In this document: one piece after another, positions 17,002-25,560 of the stretch
Layout: every line of letters starts with the position of its first letter
Position numbering within the stretch: position 1 is the first letter of the stretch
Made by a program: the position numbers and the translations under genes
NCBI GenBank assembly: GCA_002294185.1
Contig: DBFD01000019.1
Location: 1 to 38,209, forward strand
From: Paracoccus sp. UBA889
Lineage (GTDB): Bacteria; Pseudomonadota; Alphaproteobacteria; Rhodobacterales; Rhodobacteraceae
Length of the DNA: 38,209 bases
Direction: 5' to 3'
Notes under the pieces: model-generated
Seen by the model: only the letters and a program-made list of their open reading frames with translations
The model's database searches: none
What the model was told of the DNA's origin: nothing

Positions 17002-17760
17002 TCAGAGTCCCGTTTCATCCAGCACGCGCGCGATGACCGGAGCCAGCCTTCCGGCCCATTCGGCCTGGCCCTGTTCGGTCCGGATCAGGTCGTTGCGGAT
17101 CTCGATCAGCATGTTGGGGCGGCCATGGGACAGGGCGTGACGGTCGATCGAATCGCCGTCCAGATGGCCGCTATAGGGCTGGTTCTCGCCGGTGATCCAG
17201 CCTTCCGCGCGGCAGGCCGCGACCATGGCAGGGCCCAGGCGTGCGTCGCGGTGCGAATAGAGGATGCCGATCTGCCATGGACGCGGCGGCCGGCCGCGCA
17301 GCTGCGGGGTGAAGCTGTGGACCGCGCAGAGGCAGCGCGCCGGGTGGCGGGCGGCCAGCCGCGCCAGCGCGGCATGGTAGGGACGGTGCAGGCGCTCCAG
17401 CCTGCGACGACGTTCGGCCGCGTCGGCGCTCTTGTTGGCCGGGATCACCGTGCCGTCATAAAGACGCATCAGCAGGGTCGGGTCGTCCTCGCCCCGGTTC
17501 GGGTCGATCACCAGGCGCGAGAAATCGGACAGGATCGCGGGGGCATCCATCAGCGCGGCCAGACGTTCGGCCACCCCGGCTGCGCCGACATCATAGGCGA
17601 TGTGGCGCCCCATGTCGGCGTCGGCGATGCCCAGTTCGCCGCCGCCGACCCATCGGGGAACCCGGTTTGTCGCGTGGTCGCAGGTGATCAGCCAGCGCGA
17701 GGGGCGATCCTCGCCCAGCGTCCAGAAGGCACGTTCCGTCGTGGAATGGTCATCTTTCAT
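17002..17760 (-). CDS. N-formylglutamate amidohydrolase family protein
   Basis: A 252-residue member of the FGase superfamily (PF05013). The characteristic features are 'ITCDHATNRVP' near residue 30, where the DH is a metal-site pair, 'GAAGVAERLAALMDAPAILSDFSRLVIDPNR', 'VHSFTPQLRGRPRPW'-like text at about residue 155 with the second His, and 'EIRNDLI' near the end. True N-formylglutamate deformylases belong to histidine degradation, but no hut genes lie nearby. The stand-alone genes of this subgroup are of unproven substrate, so only the family is claimed. Confidence 0.82.
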   Translation of the reverse strand: MKDDHSTTERAFWTLGEDRPSRWLITCDHATNRVPRWVGGGELGIADADMGRHIAYDVGAAGVAERLAALMDAPAILSDFSRLVIDPNRGEDDPTLLMRLYDGTVIPANKSADAAERRRRLERLHRPYHAALARLAARHPARCLCAVHSFTPQLRGRPPRPWQIGILYSHRDARLGPAMVAACRAEGWITGENQPYSGHLDGDSIDRHALSHGRPNMLIEIRNDLIRTEQGQAEWAGRLAPVIARVLDETGL

Positions 17761-17852
17761 GGTGCAGCCTGTCTAGGCCGGAATGTTCCCGGACGCCAGT
17801 TGCCGCGGGCATGCGTTTGCGGCATAGATAGCGCTAAACGTGGAAGGGGCGC

Positions 17853-19301
17853 ATGATGAGACGACATCGCAATGTGAAGATCGTGGCGACACTTGGCCCC
17901 GCATCCTCGACGCAAGAGATGATCCGGGCCCTTTTCGATGCCGGCGCCGACGTTTTCCGCCTGAACATGAGCCATGGCGACCACGCCGATCACAAGGCCC
18001 GTTTTGACGCCATCCGCGCCGTCGAGGCCGAAACCGGGCGCCCGATCGCCGTCCTGGCCGATCTTCAGGGGCCGAAACTGCGCGTCGGGCGCTTTGCCAC
18101 GGGCAGTCACGATCTGGAAGCGGGCGATCGGTTCCGCTTCGACCTGGATGCGGAACCGGGCGATACCGATCGCGTGCAGCTGCCGCATCCCGAGATTTTC
18201 GCCGCGCTGGAGGCGGGATCGGAACTGCTTGTCAATGACGGCAAGATCCGCCTGCGGGTGGATGAATGCGGCGCCGACTTCGCCAATTGCACCGTCACCG
18301 TCGCCGGCACGATCAGCGACCGCAAGGGCGTGAACGTGCCCGACGTGGTGTTGCCGCTGGCGGCCCTGTCGGACAAGGATCGCGAGGATCTGGAATTCGC
18401 CTGCGAACTGGGCGTGGACTGGCTGGCGCTGTCCTTCGTGCAGCGCGCCGAGGACGTGGAGGAGGCACGGCACCTGGCCCGGGGCCGAGCCGCGGTGCTG
18501 TCCAAGATCGAGAAACCCTCGGCGGTGCGCGCCTTCGACGAGATCCTGAAGGCGTCCGACGGGATCATGGTCGCGCGCGGCGATCTGGGGGTGGAATTGC
18601 CGGTCCATTCGGTGCCCCCGATCCAGAAGCGGCTGGTGCGGCAATGCCGTGCTGCGGCCAAGCCGGTCATCGTGGCCACGCAGATGCTGGAATCGATGAT
18701 CGAAAGCCCGATGCCGACGCGGGCCGAGGTCAGCGACGTCGCCAATGCCATCTACGAGGGAACCGACGCCGTGATGCTGTCGGCCGAAAGTGCCGCGGGG
18801 GCCTATCCGGTCGAGGCGGTGACCACGATGGACAGCGTCGCACGTTCGGTCGAAGCCGATCCGAATTATCGCGGCATCATCGAGGCCGCGCGGCAGGCCG
18901 AACTGCACAGTGTGGCCGACGCCATCGTTACCGCCGCCCGCGAGATCGCCGAAACGACCGACGTGGCCGCGATCTGCGCCTTCAGCCAGTCGGGCAAAAC
19001 CGTCAGTCTGGTCGCCCGCGAACGCCCGCGCGTGCCCATCATCGCGCTGACGCCGCTGGAAAACGTGTTGCGCCGCATGGTCTTGACCTGGGGGACGCAT
19101 TGCGTGATCACGCCGCGTCTGACCCGCTTCAAGGAGGCGGTGGTGAACGCGACCCGCGCTGCGCGGGATTTCGGCTTCGCCGACGAGACGCGGCAGGTCG
19201 TGGTCATGGCCGGCGTGCCCTTCAACGTGCCGGGCACGACCAACATCGTGCGCATCGCGCCTTGCGACGAACGCTTGATCTTCGCCTCCGATCCGGAATA
19301 A
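17853..19301 (+). CDS. pyk: Pyruvate kinase
   Basis: A 482-residue pyruvate kinase that makes pyruvate and ATP from phosphoenolpyruvate and ADP in glycolysis. Signatures seen: '[13 protein letters not shown]' and '[13 protein letters not shown]' at the N-terminus, the catalytic Lys in '[11 protein letters not shown]', the metal-binding '[14 protein letters not shown]', '[14 protein letters not shown]', and '[22 protein letters not shown]'. The C-terminal allosteric domain is complete. Two ATGs are adjacent (17853 and 17856), preceded by GAAGGGG. A short hydrophobic-protein gene follows 33 bp downstream. Confidence 0.97.
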   Translation: MMRRHRNVKIVATLGPASSTQEMIRALFDAGADVFRLNMSHGDHADHKARFDAIRAVEAETGRPIAVLADLQGPKLRVGRFATGSHDLEAGDRFRFDLDAEPGDTDRVQLPHPEIFAALEAGSELLVNDGKIRLRVDECGADFANCTVTVAGTISDRKGVNVPDVVLPLAALSDKDREDLEFACELGVDWLALSFVQRAEDVEEARHLARGRAAVLSKIEKPSAVRAFDEILKASDGIMVARGDLGVELPVHSVPPIQKRLVRQCRAAAKPVIVATQMLESMIESPMPTRAEVSDVANAIYEGTDAVMLSAESAAGAYPVEAVTTMDSVARSVEADPNYRGIIEAARQAELHSVADAIVTAAREIAETTDVAAICAFSQSGKTVSLVARERPRVPIIALTPLENVLRRMVLTWGTHCVITPRLTRFKEAVVNATRAARDFGFADETRQVVVMAGVPFNVPGTTNIVRIAPCDERLIFASDPE

Positions 19302-19334
19302 GCCCGCAACAGCGAAGAAGAACGGGTGGTTTCG

Positions 19335-19568
19335 ATGTCCGATTATCTGCTGCTGGCCGGCGTTGCGCTGGGCCTTGTCTCGATCCTGCTGGCCGTGGTG
19401 CAGCTTGTCCAGGCGACGCCGCCGCGCGCCGCCGTGATCACGTTGATCCTGGGCATCGTCGCGATCTTCGCCGCGGCCTATCTGAATCCCGAACCGTTCC
19501 AGGCCGGCGACCTCGCCCGCGCCTGGGATCGGGTCGCGACCGATGCGATGACCCCGCCGGGCAAATAG
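19335..19568 (+). CDS. Small two-helix membrane protein, hypothetical
   Basis: A 77-residue protein with two hydrophobic segments ([21 protein letters not shown] and [19 protein letters not shown]) and a short polar C-terminus. ATG 19335 is preceded by GGGTGG; a GTG three codons upstream is also in frame. It probably shares the pyk transcript. Not recognised as a named family, but small proteins of this kind commonly follow pyk in Rhodobacteraceae (recollection). Confidence 0.6.
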   Translation: MSDYLLLAGVALGLVSILLAVVQLVQATPPRAAVITLILGIVAIFAAAYLNPEPFQAGDLARAWDRVATDAMTPPGK

Positions 19569-19579
19569 GCCGGCATCTC

Positions 19580-19608
19580 TTGCCAAGACTGGCGCGCCCC
19601 GTTATAGG
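19580..19608 (+). promoter_or_regulatory. Sigma-70-type promoter for rpmI-rplT
   Basis: TTGCCA (19580-19585) and TATAGG (19603-19608) are separated by 17 bases, about 75 bp ahead of the rpmI start. The -10 sits in the loop of a hairpin (GCGCGCCC 19592-19599 / GGGCGCGC 19607-19614), so the same DNA could also end the upstream transcript. Confidence 0.5.
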
Positions 19609-19684
19609 GCGCGCTTCGACCCGCGCGGCCGGCCGGAATGGCATTGCCGAGTCGCGCGTTCACTCTGATACGAAGGAGATGAAA

Positions 19685-19885
19685 ATGCCGAAAATGAAGA
19701 CCAAAGCGGCCGCCAAGAAGCGGTTCTCGATGACGGCCACGGGCAAGGTGAAATCCGCCCAGGCCGGCAAGCGCCACGGCATGATCAAGCGCACCACGAA
19801 GTTCATTCGCGATGCGCGCGGCACCACCGTCCTCAGCGACGCGGATGCCCGGATCGTGAAGAAATACATGCCCTATAACCGCTGA
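19685..19885 (+). CDS. rpmI: Ribosomal protein bL35
   Basis: The 66-residue large-subunit protein bL35 ([20 protein letters not shown]...), very basic, of standard length and ending in KYMPYNR. The start at 19685 is fixed by AAGGAG at 19673-19678 with a six-base spacer; the ATG at 19679 would sit directly on that site. It is followed 17 bp later by rplT. infC, which often precedes these genes, is not here. Confidence 0.98.
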   Translation: MPKMKTKAAAKKRFSMTATGKVKSAQAGKRHGMIKRTTKFIRDARGTTVLSDADARIVKKYMPYNR

Positions 19886-19902
19886 TCGTCGAGGACTGAA
19901 CA

Positions 19903-20262
19903 ATGGCACGAGTTAAATCCGGCAAGGTTACCCACGCCCGTCACAAGAAGGTTCTGGACAAGGCCAAGGGCTATTACGGCAACCGGTCGCGCAATTTCCG
20001 CACCGCGACGCAGGCGGTGGACAAGGCCAACCAATATGCCACCCGCGACCGCAAGAACCGCAAGCGCAACTTCCGCGCGCTGTGGATCCAGCGGATCAAT
20101 GCCGCCGTCCGTCTGGCCGATGCCGACATGACCTATTCGCGGTTCATCAACCTGCTGGCGAAGGCGGGGATCGAGGTGGATCGCAAGGTTCTGGCCGATC
20201 TGGCCATCCACGAGCCCGAGGCATTCGGCGCCATCGTCGAAAAGGCGAAGGCTGCGGCCTGA
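19903..20262 (+). CDS. rplT: Ribosomal protein bL20
   Basis: The 119-residue bL20 protein, which binds 23S rRNA and is needed early in large-subunit assembly. The N-terminus [25 protein letters not shown] and the later '[52 protein letters not shown]' are the family hallmarks. It is in an operon with rpmI and ends before a strong terminator. Confidence 0.98.
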   Translation: MARVKSGKVTHARHKKVLDKAKGYYGNRSRNFRTATQAVDKANQYATRDRKNRKRNFRALWIQRINAAVRLADADMTYSRFINLLAKAGIEVDRKVLADLAIHEPEAFGAIVEKAKAAA

Positions 20263-20285
20263 TCGCACGGGATTCGCGAACTTCC

Positions 20286-20318
20286 GAAAGCCCGCGCCGG
20301 ATCGGCGCGGGCTTTCTG
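20286..20318 (+). terminator. Rho-independent terminator of rpmI-rplT
   Basis: A 14-bp perfect stem (GAAAGCCCGCGCCG / CGGCGCGGGCTTTC) with a three-base loop starts 24 bp after the rplT stop. The descending arm supplies CTTTCTG. Its symmetry means it can also serve the minus-strand DUF411 gene that ends at 20323. Confidence 0.8.
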
Positions 20319-20322
20319 CGTG

Positions 20323-20808
20323 CTATGACTTGAATTCGAAGGGCGTGCCGTCGCCCGCGGTGCCGCCCCAGGCGGTGACGGGCACAACCGCATCCGCGCC
20401 GCCGCCCATGCCGGGCGAATCGGGCGGCATTCCGGGCACCGAAAGACCGGCGATGTCGGGTCGCTCTGCCAGCAGCGTCCGGATTGCCGCGAAGGGCACG
20501 TGCCCTTCGATCACATAGCCGTCGATGACCGCGGTGTGACAGGACCACAGCGCCTCGGGGACCGCGTTGGCGGTCTTCATGCCTTCGTAATCGTCTGTGT
20601 CGGTGACACTGACCGAAAAGCCCTGTTGCCGGGCCAGATCCACCCAACCCTTGCAACAGCCGCAGCTGGGGCTTTTGGTGACATTCATCTGCGGTGCGGC
20701 CTGGCTTTCGGACTGGGCCAGGGCGGCGAGGGGGCGCAGCAATGGCAGCGCGGTCAGCATCAAGGCCCCGGTCAGCAGGTTGCGGCGGGTCGAGGAGGTG
20801 CGGTTCAT
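20323..20808 (-). CDS. DUF411 family exported metal-binding protein
   Basis: A 161-residue DUF411 protein with a signal peptide containing a twin-arginine pair (SSTRRNLLTGALMLTALPLL), so export by Tat is plausible. The mature part starts with the family motif KSPSCGCCKGWVDLARQQGFSV and later has WSCHTAVIDGYVIEGHVP. The Cys cluster and Cys-His pair suggest a copper or other soft-metal site. DUF411 genes usually occur with copper resistance genes; here the neighbour is an arsenic operon. The ATG at 20808 is 14 codons into a longer open frame, chosen because the Tat motif follows it directly. Confidence 0.85.
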   Translation of the reverse strand: MNRTSSTRRNLLTGALMLTALPLLRPLAALAQSESQAAPQMNVTKSPSCGCCKGWVDLARQQGFSVSVTDTDDYEGMKTANAVPEALWSCHTAVIDGYVIEGHVPFAAIRTLLAERPDIAGLSVPGMPPDSPGMGGGADAVVPVTAWGGTAGDGTPFEFKS

Positions 20809-21007
20809 CGTCTTCTCTCTTTGGTGTCGATCAGGCGGCGCAAGCAACATCGCAGGAACACATGGCCAAGGCCGGCCTCGCGTTCATGCGAGAGGTCGCA
20901 TTCTTCCACATTGCGGCGCCGGTCGGGGGCGATCAATGCCCGTCCGATCACAAGGGTGCGACAGACCGGCGATTGAGCCGCGGGTCGCGCCCGTCTATCG
21001 TCGTGCC

Positions 21008-22366
21008 ATGACGCATCATGATCCCGTGTCCGCCATCCCGGCCCGCGTGCCGCTGGCCACCCGTCCCGTCGGCATCCTGAGGACGGTGATGATCGCGCGC
21101 CGCAACGTGCTGGGGATCATTCCCGAACTGGCGCTGCGTCAGCCCATCGTGTCGGGACAGACCGGTATCCGCTGGCACATGGTCATGGATCCCGACAGCC
21201 TGCGCCATATCCTGAAGGACCGGGTCGAGGATTATCCGAAATCGGTCGTCACCAAGCTGATCCTGGAACCGGCAATCGGCGACAGCCTGTTCATCGCCGA
21301 AGGCGCGAACTGGCGCTGGCAGCGCCGAGCCGCCGCGCCCGCCTTCGCGCTGCGCCATGTTCAGGCGCTTGGCCCGGTGATGACCGCCGCCGCCGAGGCG
21401 TCCTGCCGCCGTCTCGAGGCCGCGTCCGGTCCTGTGGATCTGTTCGCCGAAACCGTGGCCGCGACCTTCGAGGTGATCTCGGACGCGACCTTGTCGGGGG
21501 AACGATCCTTTGACCGCGACGCGGTGCATCACGCCATCGACGGCTATATCGCGCAGACCGCCAAGGTGTCGCTGATGGATGTGATCGGCGTGCCGCGATG
21601 GGTGCCGCGTCCGGGACGGATCTTTGCGGGGCAGGGCTTGCGACAGATGAAGCAGATCGCGGACCGGGCCATCACGGACCGGGCCGCCGCCGCGCAACGG
21701 CAGGGTCCGCCCGACCTGCTGGATCTGCTTCTGGATGCCGACGATCCCGAGACCGGACGCACCATGAATCGCGACGAGCTGCGCGACAACCTGCTGACCT
21801 TCATCGTGGCGGGACACGAGACGACGGCACTGACGCTGGCCTGGGCGCTGTATCTTTGCGCCTTCGATCCCGATGTGCAGGACCGCGCAGCGACCGAGGC
21901 GCGGGCGATCCTCGGCGACCGGGCCGCCGCCGCCGCCGACATGGAGCGGCTGCCGCTGATCCAGCGCATCGTGTCCGAGGCCCTGCGGCTTTATCCGCCG
22001 GCGGCCTTCCTGTCGCGCACGGCGCAGGCGCATGACCGGCTGTGCGGCCGCGAGGTCCGTCCCGGCGACACGGTCATGCTGCCGATCTATGCCCTGCATC
22101 GCCACCATCTGCTGTGGACGAATCCCGATGCCTTCGATCCGGACCGGTTCCTGACCCCGCCCGACCGCTATGCCTTTCTTCCCTTCGGCGCCGGTCCCCG
22201 GATCTGCATCGGCGCCGGGTTCGCGATGCAGGAGGCGGTGATCATCCTTGCCACCCTGCTGTCGCGATTCCGTTTCACCGCGATAGCCGGCCGCGCGCCA
22301 GAGCCGCGGATGATCCTGACCCTGCGGCCGCATGGGGGCGTCTGGCTGAACGTCGCGCGGCGCTGA
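21008..22366 (+). CDS. Cytochrome P450
   Basis: A 452-residue soluble P450 monooxygenase. The I-helix oxygen-binding motif is AGHETT (268-273), the K-helix ExxR is EALR (324-327), the meander contains FDPDRFL (about 376-382), and the heme loop is FGAGPRICIG with Cys400 as the thiolate ligand. No N-terminal membrane anchor is visible. No ferredoxin or reductase gene is adjacent, so its redox partner is encoded elsewhere. The substrate is unknown. It lies 77 bp upstream of the ars operon on the same strand, in a block that separates rplT from pheS. The upstream open frame from 20597 is not P450-like, so ATG 21008 is used. Confidence 0.92.
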   Translation: MTHHDPVSAIPARVPLATRPVGILRTVMIARRNVLGIIPELALRQPIVSGQTGIRWHMVMDPDSLRHILKDRVEDYPKSVVTKLILEPAIGDSLFIAEGANWRWQRRAAAPAFALRHVQALGPVMTAAAEASCRRLEAASGPVDLFAETVAATFEVISDATLSGERSFDRDAVHHAIDGYIAQTAKVSLMDVIGVPRWVPRPGRIFAGQGLRQMKQIADRAITDRAAAAQRQGPPDLLDLLLDADDPETGRTMNRDELRDNLLTFIVAGHETTALTLAWALYLCAFDPDVQDRAATEARAILGDRAAAAADMERLPLIQRIVSEALRLYPPAAFLSRTAQAHDRLCGREVRPGDTVMLPIYALHRHHLLWTNPDAFDPDRFLTPPDRYAFLPFGAGPRICIGAGFAMQEAVIILATLLSRFRFTAIAGRAPEPRMILTLRPHGGVWLNVARR

Positions 22367-22408
22367 CGACGGATTCGGCGCGGCGCTGGCGGCTGGGAAA
22401 AATGACTC

Positions 22409-22437
22409 TTGCGCCCCGAAGATAGTTCCATTATTCG
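22409..22437 (+). promoter_or_regulatory. Candidate promoter of the ars operon (leaderless)
   Basis: TTGCGC (22409-22414), a 17-base spacer and TATTCG (22432-22437). Transcription would begin about seven bases after the -10, which is the A of the ATG at 22444, so the mRNA would have no leader. No ribosome-binding site is visible before that ATG. The -10 is a weak match. Confidence 0.4.
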
Positions 22438-22449
22438 TGAATTATGGAA
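22426..22449 (+). promoter_or_regulatory. ArsR operator palindrome over the start codon
   Basis: An imperfect 24-base palindrome with outer arms TTCCAT and ATGGAA and inner arms ATTC and GAAT (20 of 24 positions symmetric). It covers the proposed -10 and the first codons of the arsR-arsC fusion gene. A symmetric site of this size at a promoter is what a dimeric ArsR repressor needs; binding itself is inferred. Confidence 0.6.
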
Positions 22450-23316
22450 ACGAAAGATGCCCTCGATTGTTTTACCGCCCTCGGCCAGCCGCTGCGCCTG
22501 TCGGTGTTCCGTCTTCTGGTCCGGGCGGGCGCGGATGGCATGCCGGCGGGCCAGATCGCCGAGGCTTTGTCGGTGCGCGATAACACGCTGTCGGCCAATC
22601 TGTCGGTGCTGTCTGCGGCCGGGCTGATCGCGAAGCGCCGCGAGGGACGTTCGATCCGCTATTTCGCCGACCTGACCACCATGCGACATCTGGTCGATTA
22701 CCTGCTCAGCGATTGCTGCGGCGGGAATCCGGATTTGTGCAGGCCCGCCGTCAACAACCTCATCAACCCGCCCCGACCCATTTCGCCATCGGAGGACAAG
22801 GTGCGCGACACGCCCTTCAACGTGCTGTTTCTGTGCACCGCCAATTCGGCCCGGTCGCTGATCGCCGAGGCGATCCTGAACGCCGATCCCTCGGGCCGGT
22901 TCCGTGCCTTTTCGGCCGGCTCGCACCCCTCGCGCCAGCCGAATCCGCGCACGCTGCAATTGCTGGAACGGCTGGACTACGATCTTGCCGGCATCCGGTC
23001 GAAAAGCTGGGACGAATTCGCCGGTCCCGACGCGCCGCGGATGGATTTCGTCTTCACCGTCTGCGACAACGCAGCCGGCGAGGTCTGCCCGGTCTGGCCA
23101 GGCCATCCCGTGACCGCGCATTGGGGCGTGCCCGACCCGGCCGCATTCACCGGAAACGCGGCCGAACAGGCCGCAGCCTTCAGCCGCACCCACCAGATGC
23201 TGGCCACAAGGCTGGCCGCCTTCATCAGCCTGCCGATCGAGTCGCTGGAACGCGCCTCGTTGCAGGCCCGCATCGACCAGATCGGCGCCCGTTCAGACCA
23301 GTTGCAGGCGGGGTGA
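22444..23316 (+). CDS. ArsR repressor fused to LMW-phosphatase-type arsenate reductase
   Basis: A 290-residue two-domain protein. Residues 1-85 form an ArsR winged helix ([18 protein letters not shown], then the recognition helix region [19 protein letters not shown]). A cysteine cluster follows (Cys91, Cys92, Cys99 in [11 protein letters not shown]) that could bind As(III). Residues 120-290 form a low-molecular-weight phosphatase/arsenate reductase domain: catalytic P-loop Cys131-TANSA-Arg137, then a second Cys pair in [11 protein letters not shown] for the thioredoxin-linked disulfide relay. One chain would thus both sense As(III) and make it from As(V). An in-frame stop two codons upstream fixes ATG 22444 as the earliest start. 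A GTG at 22801 with its own ribosome-binding site may also give the reductase alone. First gene of arsRC-acr3-arsC-arsH. Confidence 0.9.
   Translation: METKDALDCFTALGQPLRLSVFRLLVRAGADGMPAGQIAEALSVRDNTLSANLSVLSAAGLIAKRREGRSIRYFADLTTMRHLVDYLLSDCCGGNPDLCRPAVNNLINPPRPISPSEDKVRDTPFNVLFLCTANSARSLIAEAILNADPSGRFRAFSAGSHPSRQPNPRTLQLLERLDYDLAGIRSKSWDEFAGPDAPRMDFVFTVCDNAAGEVCPVWPGHPVTAHWGVPDPAAFTGNAAEQAAAFSRTHQMLATRLAAFISLPIESLERASLQARIDQIGARSDQLQAG
22791..22803 (+). promoter_or_regulatory. Internal ribosome-binding site and GTG start within arsR-arsC
   Basis: GGAGG (22791-22795) with a five-base spacer to an in-frame GTG (22801), codon 120 of the fusion and exactly the start of the phosphatase-like domain ([11 protein letters not shown]). 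This would give a free ArsC of about 171 residues. Confidence 0.45.
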
Positions 23317-23323
23317 GACAGCA

Positions 23324-24370
23324 ATGACCGATATCTCCGCATCCCATGCCGGCGGACTGGGCGGGTTCGAACGTTGGCTCAGCCTGTGGGTTCTGGCCGC
23401 CATGATCGGCGGCATCGGCCTGGGCGTGATCGCGCCCGGTCTCGTGCAGGCCGTCGCCGGGGCCGAGATCGCCTCGATCAACCTCGTCGTTGCCGTGCTG
23501 ATCTGGGCGATGGTCTATCCGATGATGATCGGAGTCGATTTCGGCGCGGTCTCGGGCATCGCCCGTCAGCCGCGCGGCCTGCTGGTGACGCTTGTGGTCA
23601 ACTGGCTGATCAAGCCCTTCACCATGGCCCTGCTGGCGGTGCTGTTCTTCGATCATGTCTTCGCGGCGTGGATCGCGCCGGCCGATGCATCGCAATATAT
23701 CGCCGGGCTGATCCTGCTGGGCGCCGCCCCCTGCACCGCGATGGTGTTCGTCTGGTCGCAACTGACCCGCGGGGACGAGACCTATACGCTGGTCCAGGTC
23801 TCGGTGAACGATCTCATCATGGTGGTGGCCTTCGCGCCCATCGTCGCCTTTCTGCTGGGCGTGACCGAGGTCGAGGTGCCCTGGCAGACGCTTGTTCTGG
23901 CGACGGTGCTCTATATCGTGCTGCCGCTGATCGCGGGCCAGATCACCCGCCACGCGATGCGCGGCGCCACCGCCGCCTTTACCGCCCGGATCAAGCCGTT
24001 CTCGGTGATCGGGCTGCTGGCCACGGTGGCCATCCTGTTCGCGTTGCAGGGACAGGTCATCCTGGACCGGCCGGTCGTGATCGCCATGATCGCGGTGCCG
24101 ATCCTGATCCAGAGCTATGGCATCTTTGCCCTCAGCTACGCCGCGGCCCATGCGCTTGGTGTGCCGCACCGGATCGCTGCGCCCTGCGCGCTGATCGGAA
24201 CCTCGAATTTCTTCGAACTGGCCGTCGCGGTCGCGATCAGCCTGTTCGGCCTGAACTCGGGCGCGGCGCTGGCCACGGTGGTCGGCGTGCTGGTCGAGGT
24301 GCCGGTGATGCTGACGCTGGTGGCCTTTGCCAACCGGACCCGCGACCGTTTTCCCGAGGCCCGCGCATGA
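23324..24370 (+). CDS. acr3: ACR3-family arsenite efflux permease
   Basis: A 348-residue Acr3/ArsB3 permease that expels arsenite, the product of the reductases encoded on either side. The family's conserved features are visible: '[14 protein letters not shown]', '[17 protein letters not shown]', and '[16 protein letters not shown]' with the essential Cys in the fourth helix region. The later '[24 protein letters not shown]' carries the conserved Glu. About ten membrane segments can be counted. It starts 7 bp after the arsR-arsC fusion and its stop overlaps the next ATG. Confidence 0.95.
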   Translation: MTDISASHAGGLGGFERWLSLWVLAAMIGGIGLGVIAPGLVQAVAGAEIASINLVVAVLIWAMVYPMMIGVDFGAVSGIARQPRGLLVTLVVNWLIKPFTMALLAVLFFDHVFAAWIAPADASQYIAGLILLGAAPCTAMVFVWSQLTRGDETYTLVQVSVNDLIMVVAFAPIVAFLLGVTEVEVPWQTLVLATVLYIVLPLIAGQITRHAMRGATAAFTARIKPFSVIGLLATVAILFALQGQVILDRPVVIAMIAVPILIQSYGIFALSYAAAHALGVPHRIAAPCALIGTSNFFELAVAVAISLFGLNSGAALATVVGVLVEVPVMLTLVAFANRTRDRFPEARA

Positions 24371-24786
24371 TCGTCATCCACCACAATCCCGATTGCGGCA
24401 CCTCGCGCAACGTTCTGGCCATCATCCGCGCCTCGGGTGCCGACCCGGTCGTGATCGACTATCTGCGCGAAGGCTGGACCCGCCCGCACCTGCTGACGCT
24501 GTTCGCCGCCGCAGGCCTGACGCCCCGACAGGCGCTACGGATCACCGGAACCCCGGCGGCCGAACTGGGCCTGCTGGATGATACCGTCGAGGATGCCGCG
24601 ATTCTGGAGGCGATGCTGGCCCATCCGGTGCTGGTCAACCGGCCCATCGTCGCCTCGGCCCGTGGCGTGCGCCTGTGCCGGCCCTCGGAAACCGTCCTGC
24701 CGCTGCTGGATCGCGTGCCGTCTGGCCCGATCTTCAAGGAAGATGGCCAGATGATCATGAACGGAAAAGGAGAAATCCTTGGCTGA
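24367..24786 (+). CDS. arsC: Arsenate reductase, glutaredoxin-coupled
   Basis: A 139-residue ArsC of the plasmid R773 type, which reduces arsenate with glutathione/glutaredoxin. The catalytic Cys10 is in [10 protein letters not shown], and the C-terminal half has '[26 protein letters not shown]', containing the arsenate-contacting arginines of the family. It overlaps acr3 at ATGA (24367-24370). This is the second arsenate reductase in the operon, with chemistry different from the LMW-phosphatase domain of the first gene. Confidence 0.95.
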   Translation: MIVIHHNPDCGTSRNVLAIIRASGADPVVIDYLREGWTRPHLLTLFAAAGLTPRQALRITGTPAAELGLLDDTVEDAAILEAMLAHPVLVNRPIVASARGVRLCRPSETVLPLLDRVPSGPIFKEDGQMIMNGKGEILG

Positions 24787-25492
24787 CCTGCCGAATATCC
24801 GCCGCGATTGCCTGCCGTCCCCTGACCCCGATGCGCTGTTTCCGTCCGCGCGCAGCACTCATGGTGCGCGCATCCTTCTGCTTTACGGATCGCTGCGCGA
24901 GCGCAGCTTTTCGCGGCTTGCCGCCGAGGAATCCGCCCGTGTCCTGAACGCCCTGGGCGCCGAGACGCGGATCTTTGATCCTCGCGGCCTGCCGCTGGCC
25001 GATGCGACCGGGGCCGACGACGCCAAGGTCGCGGAGTTGCGCGATCTGGTTCGGTGGTGCGAAGGCATGGTCTGGTCCTCGCCCGAACGCCACGGCGCCA
25101 TGTCGGGCTTGATGAAGACCCAGATCGACTGGATCCCCTTGTCGCTGGGCGGCGTGCGGCCCACCCAGGGCAAGACGCTGGCGGTGATGCAGGTCTGCGG
25201 CGGCAGCCAAAGTTTCAACACCGTCAACCAGTTGCGCATCCTGGGCCGGTGGATGCGGCTTCTGACCATCCCCAATCAATCCTCGGTCGCCAAGGCCTGG
25301 GACGAATTCGACGATCAGGGTCGCATGAAGCCCTCGCCCTATTACGACCGCATCGTGGACGTGATGGAGGAATTGATGCGGTTCACCCTGCTGACCCGCG
25401 ACATCCGCGACCATCTGGTGGACCGCTATTCCGAACGTGTCGAAAGCCGCGCGGCCCTGTCGGCCCGCGTCAACCAGACGAAAGCCGTCTGA
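24779..25492 (+). CDS. arsH: ArsH, NADPH-dependent FMN reductase
   Basis: A 237-residue flavoprotein of the ArsH family, linked to resistance to organoarsenicals through oxidation of trivalent methyl or aromatic arsenicals. The FMN phosphate loop [10 protein letters not shown] (37-46) and the downstream '[22 protein letters not shown]' and '[27 protein letters not shown]' are diagnostic. It uses a TTG start with AAAAGGAG six bases upstream and overlaps the arsC end by 8 bases. Last gene of the ars operon. Confidence 0.94.
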   Translation: MADLPNIRRDCLPSPDPDALFPSARSTHGARILLLYGSLRERSFSRLAAEESARVLNALGAETRIFDPRGLPLADATGADDAKVAELRDLVRWCEGMVWSSPERHGAMSGLMKTQIDWIPLSLGGVRPTQGKTLAVMQVCGGSQSFNTVNQLRILGRWMRLLTIPNQSSVAKAWDEFDDQGRMKPSPYYDRIVDVMEELMRFTLLTRDIRDHLVDRYSERVESRAALSARVNQTKAV

Positions 25493-25560
25493 GCCCGGCC
25501 TTTTCCAGCGCCCGACACAATGCTAAGGCAAGGGCCAGGAAGCCACGCGAAGGCATGACG

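Noticed and set aside
17757-19586. A 609-codon minus-strand frame opposite pyruvate kinase
   Set aside because: Shadow of pyk; no family pattern, while the plus strand has all pyruvate kinase motifs.
20597-21007. N-terminal extension of the P450 frame
   Set aside because: These codons are antisense to DUF411 and unlike any P450 N-terminus; the fold begins at the ATG at 21008.
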